The translations under genes were made by a program, and so were the position numbers. Shown here piece after piece: positions 1-10,522 of a stretch of DNA of 64,000 nt; the first letter of the stretch is position 1; each line of letters opens with the position of its first letter. The stretch comes from Brachionus plicatilis (lineage: Eukaryota > Rotifera > Eurotatoria > Ploima > Brachionidae), in contig QEOQ01000316.1 in assembly GCA_010279815.1 (NCBI GenBank), positions 490,015-554,014 of the forward strand, written 5' to 3'. The notes beneath the pieces are model-generated. The model worked only from the letters and a program-made list of their open reading frames with translations. It did not search any database and had not been told where the DNA came from.

Positions 1-171
1 TTTTCTTAATTGTTTAATTGATAAAATATAAAATTTACAAAGAAAAAAATTTTTTTGAGCCAAAAATCTTCTTTTTATTCCTCTGATATAAGCGGTTTAA
101 TACAAGACCGGTTCCAAAATCGAACCTGTTCGACAAGCCGTCTCACAAATCAAACCGGTTTCCCACCCCTA
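1..171 (-). mobile_element. hAT-like transposon end, fragment
   Basis: Read leftwards from 171 the sequence begins TAGGGGTGGGAAACCGGTTT and carries further ACCGGTT and GAACC motifs near 98-135. A G4TG3 terminus with subterminal ACCGGTT copies resembles hAT-superfamily ends. The other end, if present, lies outside the window, so no target-site duplication can be tested. No coding sequence is visible. Confidence 0.35.
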
Positions 172-3100
172 AATAAAATTGTATGATACTTTATTCAATA
201 TTTATGAATTTAAAATAAATTTGAAAAAATTACAGAATATTAAGCGGAAAAGTACTAATCGATCATTGCATGATAGCTTACATACTAAGCTATATAATAT
301 TAATATTATCAGAAATTCGAATGGATTCAGTTTGGAATTTTTTCTTTTTATTTAATTTTTTTTAATAAATTTTTTTACTATTTTCTTTAAGAAATTCACT
401 TTTATTTTTTCTAACTATTCTAATATTGAATTCCGAATTACTTTCTTTATCTCTTATTCGAACTAAAAAAAATGATCCCTCATTTCTTGTCCGTCTGAAA
501 AAATTTAAACCTTTTGCCAAAAATTCACAGAATTGATAACTTTTTAAGATAACAGAATAATTAATAATTAAATAAAAAATTATTAAAAATAACAAACTTA
601 ATTTTGTTGCTTTTTAATCATCAAAATAAAATAAAGAATTACATTTTTTGCTATTGATTAAAAGCTTAAAGAAAATTATTCTAATAAATAATTATTTTGC
701 CAACTTTAATACTCATTCTATTTAAATAAATTTATTAAAAAATGAGTAACACGAGGGTTGTTTTCGATTAAAGGCGCTCTGGGCCCTACTTAAAAAAAAT
801 TCTTCAAATAAAATGAAAAAAAAAAATAAATGCCTAATATTTAAAAATTGGTTACTTATCTCAAACTACAAATGATATTTTTTGTTGCTAAAAGTTTTAC
901 GGGCGTTTTCCTATGTAAATGCATTAAAAGAAGTTTCAGAATTTTATTTTTGCTTTTCCTAATGCTAAAGTATAACGATAAAAATATTGGAAAAAAAATG
1001 ACAATTTTCCTATTAATAATTTTAATCTCATAAATAAGATTAGTTAGTTCTTTTATTTTTAAATGCTTTTATAAAGTTGATTTCTATTAAATATTTCGTT
1101 TAGTGACAGACTTCCTTCCAAAAATTTATCATATTTAAAATAAATGCTGCGTTTCATAAAATCATATATTTTAAATTAATCATAAAAAAGACTAAATTCC
1201 TCTTTTTTTTCTAATATTTTAAAATTAATTAAGCCGAGATTAAAAACTATTCAAAGAAGAAAGAAATTTTTTTTTTTTATTTTTTTTAAAACAAAATGAA
1301 AATAAATTAAAATGCTCTAATATTTTATATATTAACTTGATAATTATATTCCAAGATTCATTTTTGAAACTGAATTTTAAAATTTTAAATTATTAATATA
1401 ATTTTCAAAGAATTAATTTCAAATATTTGTAAGATTATGGTACAATAATAAAAGTTCAATGAAAATTTTTTTATTAAATATATTTGAAAATAATTCGATT
1501 TTGATTTTTGATAGTGATTAATTTATTTGCATATGAAGTATTAATAATATTTGCCAAACGATATTAAATATTTAATCGAAAATAAATTTAAATTCTTTGA
1601 TTTTTTTTAAGATTTAAATATTTTTGATATTAGCACGTATTTTAGGGGTTAGTAAATATCAAAACAAAAATTGTTACCGTTTAAGTCATTTCGTAGCTCT
1701 TATTAATTATTATAAGAGGCCAAAAATAATTAATAGATAATTAATTAATTATTGAGTCCAAAATAATTATGAGTCCGTTTCAGTTATAGAAGGAGCCTAT
1801 TTGAATTATTCCCGTATTTTAGTAAAAATTGTTAATGTTGAGGCAGGAAAAGTAATTTTGAATAAAAATTAAAGTACAATTAAAAAGAGAATATTTTAAT
1901 GTCCAAGAACTGGAACTGGAACAATTGAGGAGCTGATTTTTTAGTGGTAGAACTCAGCTTATAGTTTGATCAGTTTTGTGCAAAAGTTAAAGAAAAGGTA
2001 ATTTTTAAAGTCTCTTTTTTTTAATTAAGTTAAATGACTTAAAAAAATTTCTTTTGAAAAATTTCTGATTAAGATCGCTATTAATTTTTTTATCATCATT
2101 ATCATTATTTTATTATCATATATTAGATTTTATTTAAATAAATTGAATTTTTTTTAAGGAATAGAGATTTTTTTTAAATTTTAAGGCTAAATCTATAAAA
2201 CTTTAATAGCGTGAACTATTTAATAAAATAAAAGAACAGAGTTCTGCAACTTCCTTTTATTTAAAACAAAAACTAAATACTAAAAACTCTAAAAAAGAAA
2301 GAAAGAAACAATATGTATATATAGTGAAAACAAGTGAGGGGAGGACCGGGGTGAGTGGGGTGTGACAAAACTTTCACATTAAGTTAAAGGATAAAAATAT
2401 TGAACCAAGGAACATTCATTTAGACATTCTTATCTAGCAGTAACACTGAAATGATTTTTTCAAGAATTTGAATGAAATATTCAATTTTTCTATACCATTT
2501 AGTAATTAAACAATCTAATAATTATATTTTTCAGACCAAAATTGGAATTATTAAAATAATGGGACACTCGGAAATTAAAAATTTTAGAAATAAAACTCAA
2601 AGTTGATAATGAATTTATTTTTTTCCCAATTTTAAAAATAATTTTTTTTAATTTCAAAAACTCATCCCTAAAAAGTCTAGTTTATTTTAACCATGTGATT
2701 GATTTTTGATACCAAATTATCCACTTTTTAAAAAAATTAAGCAATATTTAAAGCAATTTTTATTTGATAACTCAAATTTTTACTCATTAAAAAATATCAA
2801 GACAAATTTTCAAACGCCTGGCAAGATCATTCCTAAGTTTAAAAAAACAATGATTTCAAAAACAAAGATTTTTCCAAATTTATTAAAAGTACGACCAACC
2901 GGCTAATCTGAGGGCCAAAATTTTTAGGCAACTAATTTATTCTAAAGATGGTACTAAGGCTCTTGAAACTGCTAATATTGAAAAATTAAATGTGGCTTTT
3001 GGTCATATTTTTTTAAGTATTGAAATACTTTGGAATTTTTTTTTTTTTTTAAATATTTAAAAAATTCAAAAAAGAAGATTTATAATAAGAAATCTTAAAA

Positions 3101-3395
3101 AACAAAATTTTAATTCGTTAAGAAGAAAATAAAATGTAGCTAGATAAATTAATATTAGCGTTTTAATCTACAAACAATTTTATTTTGATTTATATTGTGT
3201 GATTATTTTTCCAAATTATACCGAAAATGTATTAAAAAACTCAACATCAATAAACAAGAATCTTTTTTTACTTGGAGACATTAGAAAGATATGGGAATTT
3301 CCTTAAAATTCTTTAATAAAGATGCTGAATTTTTTCTTATCAGAATATCCGGATTTGATAGGAATGCGATCTCTGAGACTAATTCATTCCATGAC
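172..3395. other. AT-rich intergenic DNA, no gene seen
   Basis: Low-complexity A/T-rich sequence. The short open frames in it (for example 362-595, 848-1033 and 2706-2906) have Lys/Asn/Phe/Ile-rich composition and match no family I know. The only compositional oddity is a G-rich run at 2334-2363 with three GGGG blocks. Confidence 0.6.
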
Positions 3396-3751
3396 GGGCT
3401 TGTGAAGTTGGTTTCAATTCGATCATTTCAATTCAGAAAAACTTGAATAGCTTTTTTAATAAAAGAGATAATTTAGTTCTATAAAATGCTCAAATATAAG
3501 CAAATTTGCTTAATTCAGTAAAATAAGTCTGCAAAATACTCTGCAATTTTATGCATTTTGCACGCCATTAAAAAGTATTCAGATTGATTGTGCACTTACT
3601 TTGCAGAGTTTTTGCAGACATATATTTTCGGATTAAGCAAAGTTGCTTAAACATAAAGCATTCTAAAGAACTAAATTATTCCTTATAGTAAAAAAGTTAT
3701 TCAATTTTTTCTGAATTGAAACGATCGAATTGAAATGAACTTCACAGCCCC
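3396..3751. mobile_element. Inverted-repeat element, MULE-like MITE
   Basis: The left end GGGCTTGTGAAGTTGG and the reverse complement of the right end (GGGGCTGTGAAGTTCA) are near-identical, and the match continues for about 60 bp on each side. Flanks are ttccatgac (3387-3395) and ttctatgac (3752-3760), a 9-bp target-site duplication with one mismatch. The interior has no coding frame but contains the ctgcaaaat/attttgca motifs also found in the elements at 23999 and 56819. Long TIRs with 9-bp duplications are typical of Mutator-like elements; the superfamily call is inference. Confidence 0.65.
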
Positions 3752-3965
3752 TTCTATGACAATCAAAAACCTAATTTCCATCTTCCAATAGTCAAAAATT
3801 GATTTCTGTTCATCAATATCAATATATTGAAGAAAAAAAAGGAGGGTTAAGTCGGGAGCAATTTATAATAAATTTATTTTAAAATTATTAAAAATTAACG
3901 GCTTAAATATTTTAAGTCAAAATAGTTTTTCAAAAAATTTATTTTATAAAAATTTTTACTGACTT

Positions 3966-4075
3966 TATTTATTATTATTATTATAAAAAAGCTACAGCAA
4001 GACTAGCTTGCGGAGGCGGCCTACATGAGAGGTCGCCTATGGTAGCTCGTTGCACATAATGAGATAAAACACTGA
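3966..4075 (-). mobile_element. LINE 3' end with hairpin and (TAA)n tail
   Basis: On the minus strand a GC-richer block (GGCGACC...GGCCGCC) is followed by a possible hairpin, AGCTA-GTCTTGCTG-TAGCT, a T run and then an (ATA/TAA)n tail at 3966-3984. A GC-rich structured 3' end plus a short A-rich microsatellite is the expected end of a 5'-truncated non-LTR retrotransposon. No ORF remains. A tRNA was considered, but there is no cloverleaf. Confidence 0.45.
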
Positions 4076-4790
4076 TAGAAATATACAATAAAAAATTTAG
4101 GGTTAAAAAAGTTAATTAATTTTTACAAGAATAAAAATATCATTTGAATAATGGCTTAAAAATGTAAAAAAAGGCTTCAAAATAAAAAGTATACTTTACT
4201 TATTTACTTGATCATTAAGGTTTTAGAATGAATACGTAACGCGAAGATATAATTTTTTTAGAAGTAAAAATTTTAAATTTTAACAAATTTATATTTTGAA
4301 TTTTTTAAGATTTTATTTAAAAAAAATTAGCTTTAAAAAATATTGTTGTGAAACAAGCGCTTCAATATTCTATTCTATTCAACTAAATATTTTTCTTCCA
4401 AAAACCAGGAAAAGAAATATTAAAGTATTTCTTGCTCTATTTTACTCCATAAGAAGCTTCCAACAGGGATGCTTAGATCCCTTCTAAAAATGTTCCTACA
4501 ACTAATAGAGTAGTGATTTTCTATTTTTTTCAATGGGATCTTTCCGGAGTTATAACAAAATTTTTGGAAAAAAAACTTGATTGATGTGATGAACTTTTAG
4601 TTAAATCTGTCAAAACTCTTCTTTCAAATCAAAGTTATACATGCTTTAAAAATTTAATATTTTTTTATTTAGGAAACTTTTTGTAAGAAAAAAATTATTT
4701 TTTTCATAAAACATTATAGTAAATAAAAAAATCAATGCTGAAGAAGATCAAAAAATTACAAAAGCTTCTAATTTGAAGTTCAGTATAGTT

Positions 4791-5095
4791 TAGAGTTGTT
4801 CAAAAGTCACAAGTCTCAAGTCAATTCCAAGTCCAGACTTTTTTTTTTCAATAGTCCGAGCTAAGACTTTAATTTTTTTTCTAAAAAAGTCCAAGTCCGG
4901 CTTTAAAATTTTGAATACATAAGAAGAATTGTGTAGAATTTTATGCTAAAATTGCTAGAAAATTCTGATATATGGCTAATCTATTGCATTAGACAACCCA
5001 AGAGTAAGCTTCATATCAAAAAATTTATATGATATAAATTTTTTGATATGAAGCCTGATCTAGCATATTTTTTTTGGAACTTTTAAACAACTCTG
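4791..5095. mobile_element. hAT-like MITE with AAGTC subterminal repeats
   Basis: The left end TAGAGTTGTTCAAAAGTC pairs with the right end, whose reverse complement is CAGAGTTGTTTAAAAGTT. The flanks gtatagtt (4783-4790) and gtatggtt (5096-5103) form an 8-bp target-site duplication with one mismatch, as expected for hAT elements. Several AAGTC copies lie just inside the left end. The interior contains a perfect palindrome, 5008-5030 against 5032-5054. There is no coding capacity. Relatives are at 18394, 20680, 28891 and 38055. Confidence 0.7.
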
Positions 5096-6428
5096 GTATG
5101 GTTGATTTGTTTTCAAGGAATTGATTGAATTTGTTCAAATTAAATTAAATCAAAAAAAATCATCGGCATCGTGAAATTTCATTCAAAACTTCCAATACAA
5201 AAATTAAAAAATTTTATAACTTTTGTTCTAAAAGTCAAAAACTTGTTTTGTAAATGAAATAAAGTGAAACAACTGTTGTTTCACCTTCTGCAGAAGTCTG
5301 CAAAATATGTGCAAATAAATTCTGCTTTATTTTTGATACTTTTAAATAGGGTGCAATTTTTCTTATTAAATTTTTTGACTGAAATTAGCCAAAAAAAGTG
5401 AAAAAAATGTTAGAAAATTAAATTTTTTAGTCTTATTCATCATCCTCTATTATTTATTTATTTTGTTCAAATTATTGCCCATTTAAGTTTCAATTATCAA
5501 AATTTTCATATTATCTTAAGTATTCATGAATGTTTTAAAAAATTTGCAGATTGAAGATAAAAATGTGTCAACATATTTTTTAACAGATTTTCAATCAAGG
5601 TTTAAGCATTTTCACGATTTGTTTTGTTCTGTTCTAATTATAAGTGAAAAAAATATTAAATTAGTTTTTTGAGTGGTGGTCAAGACAATATGAAAAATAT
5701 GATTATCCTCATGTTTTTTTATTTACAAAATTAAATTTCATTAAATTAAAGTAAAAATTAAAAATTTAATATTTTAATAGGACTCAAAAGAAGCAGCTAA
5801 ATGAAGAAGATATAGAGAAAAAAAGATAATTAAAATAAATTACATTGAAATATTTTATGAGTTCTATTTTGTAAATAATTGATTTTGCTTATCGTCATAT
5901 TTTTTTTTCGATTACTAAAGCATTTAATCTATCCTCCTTAATCGATTTCTTCATCTTTTATGCTTTCTGGATTTTAGAGAATATGCTAAATCATAAAATG
6001 AAAAAACCAAAATAAAAAATAATAATTGATATAGAATAACTTAAATTTAAAAGATTTCCTTTAACCTTTTTTATTTAAATAAAAATGATTTCCTGGAACA
6101 TTTTAAAACTAAATGCTGATCGTCTTTGATTCATCTAAAATTTGTTTAAAAAAAAAAATAATTATTCTTAAAAATTAATCATCTGTTCTGATTTCATTTT
6201 TTTCAAAAACGATACCAAAAAATAAATTCAAAAACAAGCTCAAAATTAAATCTAAAATTGCAATTGAAATTAATTTTGCATAAACTTCTGTATTTTTCCC
6301 CACTAATTTAGTAAAACTTAATTTTAAATTATAATAAAGTCGTTTGAAAAATAGATAATTTTGATTTTTATTAAAAAAAAATAAACTAAATCATATGCCT
6401 AAAATTTAAGTATTTCTAGATTCCTAAC
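5096..6428. other. AT-rich intergenic DNA upstream of ARPC5
   Basis: No coding sequence recognised. A 21-bp palindrome (arm GTGAAACAAC) lies at 5264-5284 and is followed by ctgcagaagtctgcaaa, resembling MITE interiors elsewhere in the window. The ARPC5 promoter should lie in this stretch, but I cannot place it. Confidence 0.5.
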
Positions 6429-6938
6429 ATGGCTAAGAATACAAGCTTGAGCGGATTTCGCAAAATAGATATTGACATATACAACCCGGAAAACTATAAT
6501 GAAGACGATGTCCAAAATATCCAAGAAGACTTAATGCCCAATGAATCAGAAATAGTCTCTCTGATTAATTCCAAGCGGAGTAATGAGGCACTCAGCTTGG
6601 TCCTTAAAAATCCGCCTTTGAACTCCAAAAACCAGCAAGTAAAAGATGCAGTGTTGAATTTAGTTATGAGAGTGCTGAGAAGTTTCCCAAATTCGCTGGA
6701 GATCGACAACGCTGTCAAAAGCCTCAGCGACGAAGCACTTGATGTTTTGATGAAATACATTTACCGCGGATTTGAAAAAGAGCCCAGGGACAGTGCACAA
6801 TTATTGACATGGCATGAGAAGGTTCATTTTTTTTTTAGAAAAAAACAAAATTTATTTTATTTCTTTTTGTTCCAGGTCTATGCCATAGGCGGAAATGGAT
6901 GCATTGTAAGAGTATTAACAGACAGGAAGCGAGTTTAG
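6429..6938 (+). CDS. ARPC5: Arp2/3 complex subunit 5 (p16-Arc), two exons
   Basis: Smallest subunit of the Arp2/3 complex, which nucleates branched actin filaments in the cytoplasm. The coding sequence is join(6429..6821,6876..6938), 151 residues after splicing, the same length as vertebrate ARPC5. Family landmarks are visible: the MAKNT...FRKIDID start, LKNPPLNSKNQQVKD, LMKYIYRGFE, LLTWHEK and the C-terminal GCIVRVLTDRKRV. The 54-nt intron (GT at 6822, AG at 6875) interrupts the frame after WHEK. It is a multiple of three and has no in-frame stop, so an unspliced message would encode 169 residues with an 18-residue Phe-rich insert at a conserved position; I regard that as an intron, not protein. 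A TTTCTAG acceptor-like site ends 9 nt before the ATG (6418-6419). Confidence 0.95.
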   Translation: MAKNTSLSGFRKIDIDIYNPENYNEDDVQNIQEDLMPNESEIVSLINSKRSNEALSLVLKNPPLNSKNQQVKDAVLNLVMRVLRSFPNSLEIDNAVKSLSDEALDVLMKYIYRGFEKEPRDSAQLLTWHEKVHFFFRKKQNLFYFFLFQVYAIGGNGCIVRVLTDRKRV

Positions 6939-8045
6939 AATTCAATTTAAAAAAAAAAGGTGAATAAGAAATCATCATTCCATTATATTTATTTAAATTT
7001 TAAATCAATAATTTTCGAATTTATTAGTTCAAATTGAGAAAACAACAATAAAAATTTTGATTAATTTTTTTTTTATTAAATAAAAAGTTTTATGCCTTTT
7101 TTATATTTTCTTTTTTTCTTCAAATCATCTAAGTAAATGGAGAGAAGAAAAATATTTGAAAGACTAAAAAGATATCAATGACGCGGCGTTTAGATTGGAA
7201 TAATTTGATCGGAAATGAATTAAATGATTACTCTAGGAGGAAATAAAGTGAAAAGAGACATATGATGAAATGAATGCATACAAAGATTGTCATTAAAATA
7301 TTAAAATTTCAGAAAAATAAATAAATTTGATGCAAGACCGGATAAATGATTATTATTATTATTATTATTGCTAGTTTGCCTGAGTATCATCATAATTTTG
7401 TCAATGCTGCGAATGAGAAGAATTGCTGGCATAATTGAAGGTATAGGGAATAATTTCTTCTTTTTCTGTGATGATAACTAGTAATTATGCGGACTCTGAG
7501 AAATTTATTTTTTCAACTTTAGTCTATATTCCAGCCAAGTTAAGATTTTCTATTTTTCCACACTGACTCATTTATTTATGACTAATGTTCATTAATTTTT
7601 ATGAAAATTATTAATTACGTTTTTATTTATAAAAAAGTCGATTTCAACAGAAAATTTTCCGCACTTTCATTCACAAACAAATTTCTAGACGATCTAGGTT
7701 GACACTATTTAATGAATTACTAAGTAATTGAATGAAATATTAATTTATTAGGCAGGCATTGGGGAAAAGAAAGAGAGGAAAGAGAAACAAATGTCAAAAA
7801 TTTTCAATCAGATTTATGTCAAATAAACGGGCACGTAAGCGCCTAGAGTAAAGAGCCTTTGTATCAAGACCAAATTATAATAATTCTGCATGTCTCATAG
7901 CATAAAACAATTTCTAAAACTGCTTTTAGAGTGTTGTAAATCGATTAGAAAAAAAGCATAATTTTTTATATTTTAAGTTATTTTTATTTTCAAGCCATTA
8001 TTTCAAATTAAAATAAAATTTTTTTTTAGATTAAAATTTAGAACC
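6939..8045. other. Intergenic; (ATT)n microsatellite at 7349-7369
   Basis: AT-rich spacer between two plus-strand genes. It holds an (ATT)n tract at 7349-7369 that could be the tail of an eroded minus-strand LINE. A long U-rich tract ending TTTTTTTTAG at 8029 lies immediately before the calmodulin-like leader and may be a splice acceptor for a 5' UTR intron or a spliced leader. No ORF is supportable. Confidence 0.5.
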
Positions 8046-8683
8046 ATGTCTGATCCGGTAAGTTATAGATCCTTGTTCTCCAGTCGAATAGAGAAATTTA
8101 TCGCTTTTGTAAAATGTTTGTTCGGAGTAAACAAAAATAGTGCTTATTTATTCTAATTGACTAACACTTTAAAAAAATAAATTTATTTAAATAAAATTTT
8201 TTCCTAAAATAGAGATCAAAGCATACTTCGTTGACCGAAGAGCAAATTGAGGTGTACCGTGAGGCTTTTCTGATGTATGACAAGAATGGAGACAGCAAGA
8301 TAACTTTGGACGAGTTTGGCGATGTGATCAAGAGTCTGGGCCTTGACCCGTCCAAGGATCAGCTGGCCACTTTGATGAAAGAGATCGACCTGGACGGCAG
8401 CGGAACTGTCGACTTTAACGAGTTTGCCATTTGGATGTCGATCAAAATGTCCCCGGACAAATACAGCGACAAGAGCCTTGATTTGGAGAACACGTTCAAG
8501 ATATTTGATGAAAATGGCGACCACTTCATCACTGCCGACGAGCTCAAGAACGTGATGAAAAAGCTCGGACAAACTCTGAGCGACGAGGAGATCAATTTGA
8601 TGATCACCGAGGCAGACACCGATGGAGATAAGCAAGTAAACTACAAGGAATTTGTGCAATTAATGAGAAAACTTGATTTATAG
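8046..8683 (+). CDS. Calmodulin-like four-EF-hand protein, two exons
   Basis: Small cytoplasmic calcium sensor. The coding sequence is join(8046..8057,8213..8683), giving 160 residues. Exon 1 encodes only M-S-D-P; the intron has a perfect GTAAGT donor at 8058 and an AG acceptor at 8211-8212. Exon 2 then runs R-S-K-H-T-S-L-T-E-E-Q, matching the calmodulin N-terminus. Four 12-residue loops are present: DKNGDSKITLDE, DLDGSGTVDFNE, DENGDHFITADE and DTDGDKQVNYKE. All have acidic or Asn ligands at 1, 3 and 5 (Ser at 5 in loop 2) and Glu at 12, so all four should bind calcium. Loop position 6, normally Gly, is Ser, His and Lys in loops 1, 3 and 4. It is too divergent to be canonical calmodulin; a calmodulin-like paralogue fits best, with troponin C as an alternative. 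Confidence 0.93.
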
Positions 8684-10522
8684 TCTTTTCTAAACGATAA
8701 TCAATCCAAATAGCATTTTTATAAAATTTTTTTTATAAAAGTTTTTTTTTTTTTGTATGTAATCTAATTATTGTTATTTCCAGTTAAGAAAAAATAATTG
8801 AAAAAAAAAATTTTTTTTTATTCAATATTCCATTATTTAGATAGTGTTCAATAAATTTTTTAAAATATTTTTTTTTCAATTTTTAAAATTTAGTTCTAAA
8901 TGAGGTAAGAGAAAATTTAGCCCGATTGATTATTGATTTATTGTGTTTTTATCAAGTAAATGTCAAATAAAGAATTGTATCAAGAATATGAAAGAAAAAA
9001 ACAAAAAATAAATTATTAATAACATTAATTTGAAGAATAAACAAAAATTAAGATTTATTGAAATAAGTCAAAAAAACTCGAATTAGAGAGTTGAAAAACT
9101 TTATTTTTATTTTAGTCAATCATATTGTGTTCAACAAATTTTTTTTGATGCTTAATTAAACTAGATCTTCCAGAATATTTGATTTTATTATTTATTATTA
9201 AAAAAATCAGTACATAATATATTTGAAGCATAATTCAAATTCAGTGGCTTGATGAAACCAAAATCTTCTAATGACAAAATTTTCACAAAATTTTACTCTT
9301 AAATTTATAAAATATTGAGTTAAATTTAAAGAACTTGTATAGTGTAAATTTTAGACAATAGTCGGTAAAGAATAAAAAGCATAAAATAAATTTTTTGATA
9401 AAAATTTTCTTTATGATTTTTATTTCCAATTGCTGAATCCTATTAATTTTAAATCCATTTAGCTCATTAAATGTGATTTTCTTAAGTTGATTAAGATTTT
9501 TGGCTTTCAAATAAGAGTTGTTTTTAAGTTACAAATCATAAGTCAAGTCAAGTCAATGACTTGAAATTTATTTTTTTTTTGTCCAAGTCATAACTTTGAC
9601 TTTAAAAACGGTAAAAAATTCATGTTTTTTTATAAAAAATTTAATTCATTGACTTGACTTTAAAATATTCTGCTTGGCGACAATTAAGTTTCTTAGATAT
9701 TTAAAGTGTAAGGCCTGATTTTTATTTGAAATAGTCTCTCTTTTTAGACACTTTCACTGTTTAGTTATTTCTTTTTTTTATTTGAGCCCAAAAATCAAAA
9801 AATTTATACCAAGAAAAAAATTAATAATTTTGGGAAGTCAAAATTCAAAAAAAAGATTCAAAATTAACACAAAAATTAGTAAATTTTTTAATTGTATAAG
9901 AAGTTTGTCTTTAATTCTTGATTTTAAAGTTTATAAAATTTTGAGCAAAAAATTATTAAATCACTTTTATTATTTAAATAGCTTGAATTTTGGTTTAAAA
10001 CTTAATAAAATATTTTTTTTTGGTTTATAATAATTTAAATTAAAAAAAATTGGAAAGATTTTGTACACTCGCATACCATATCAAACACATCTTCTTGTTT
10101 AATTCTATTCCATTTAGCAGTCAAATAATTGAAGAAAGATCAAATTTATTTAAAAAAATTTATAGAATTAAAAAAACAGCATCATTCAAGAATTTAATTC
10201 ATCGCTTCATATTAGCATTGTTTAGGAATCGCAGTCGAATTATTATTTTTATTTTTTCATTTAAACCTCTAAGTTAAAATGAGATAACTAAAATAAAATT
10301 TTTTGTTCATTTAAATTTTGATAAGATTGTTTGTCAATGATCTAAAAAAAAGTGATAGCACTTTCAATCTAAGAGTTTTCCTGAGTTGTAGCATATTCAT
10401 TTTTAATTCCACACTAATGATGTTCCACCTTAGAAAATTCTGACAAGGAAAATAATTAATTTTTTTGAGATTAAATTAAAAAAAAATCGATCAGCAACAA
10501 AAATTTATTTAAATATTAATAA
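8684..10522. other. AT-rich intergenic DNA with one AAGTC-rich fragment
   Basis: No gene recognised; frames at 9283-9510 and 9782-10277 are AT-biased noise. At 9514-9664 there is a fragment beginning AGAGTTGTTTTTAAG, with repeated AAGTC/GACTT blocks. It resembles the left end of the hAT-like MITE family but has no matching right end. Around 10508 the minus strand carries AATAAA just past the protease stop codon, a plausible poly(A) signal. Confidence 0.5.

Noticed and set aside
362..1033. Small ORFs in the first kilobase
   Set aside because: AT-biased composition, no motif, no splice context.
3990..4060. GC-richer structured block considered as a tRNA
   Set aside because: No cloverleaf, no T-arm GTTCRA box; fits a LINE 3' end better.
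6494..6760. Minus-strand frame over ARPC5
   Set aside because: Antisense shadow of a conserved gene.
8161..8659. Minus-strand frame of 147 codons over the calmodulin-like gene
   Set aside because: Antisense shadow; the plus strand has four intact EF-hand loops.
9782..10277. Two consecutive ORFs of 75-82 codons
   Set aside because: Lys/Phe/Leu/Asn-rich, expected by chance in this DNA; no recognisable family.
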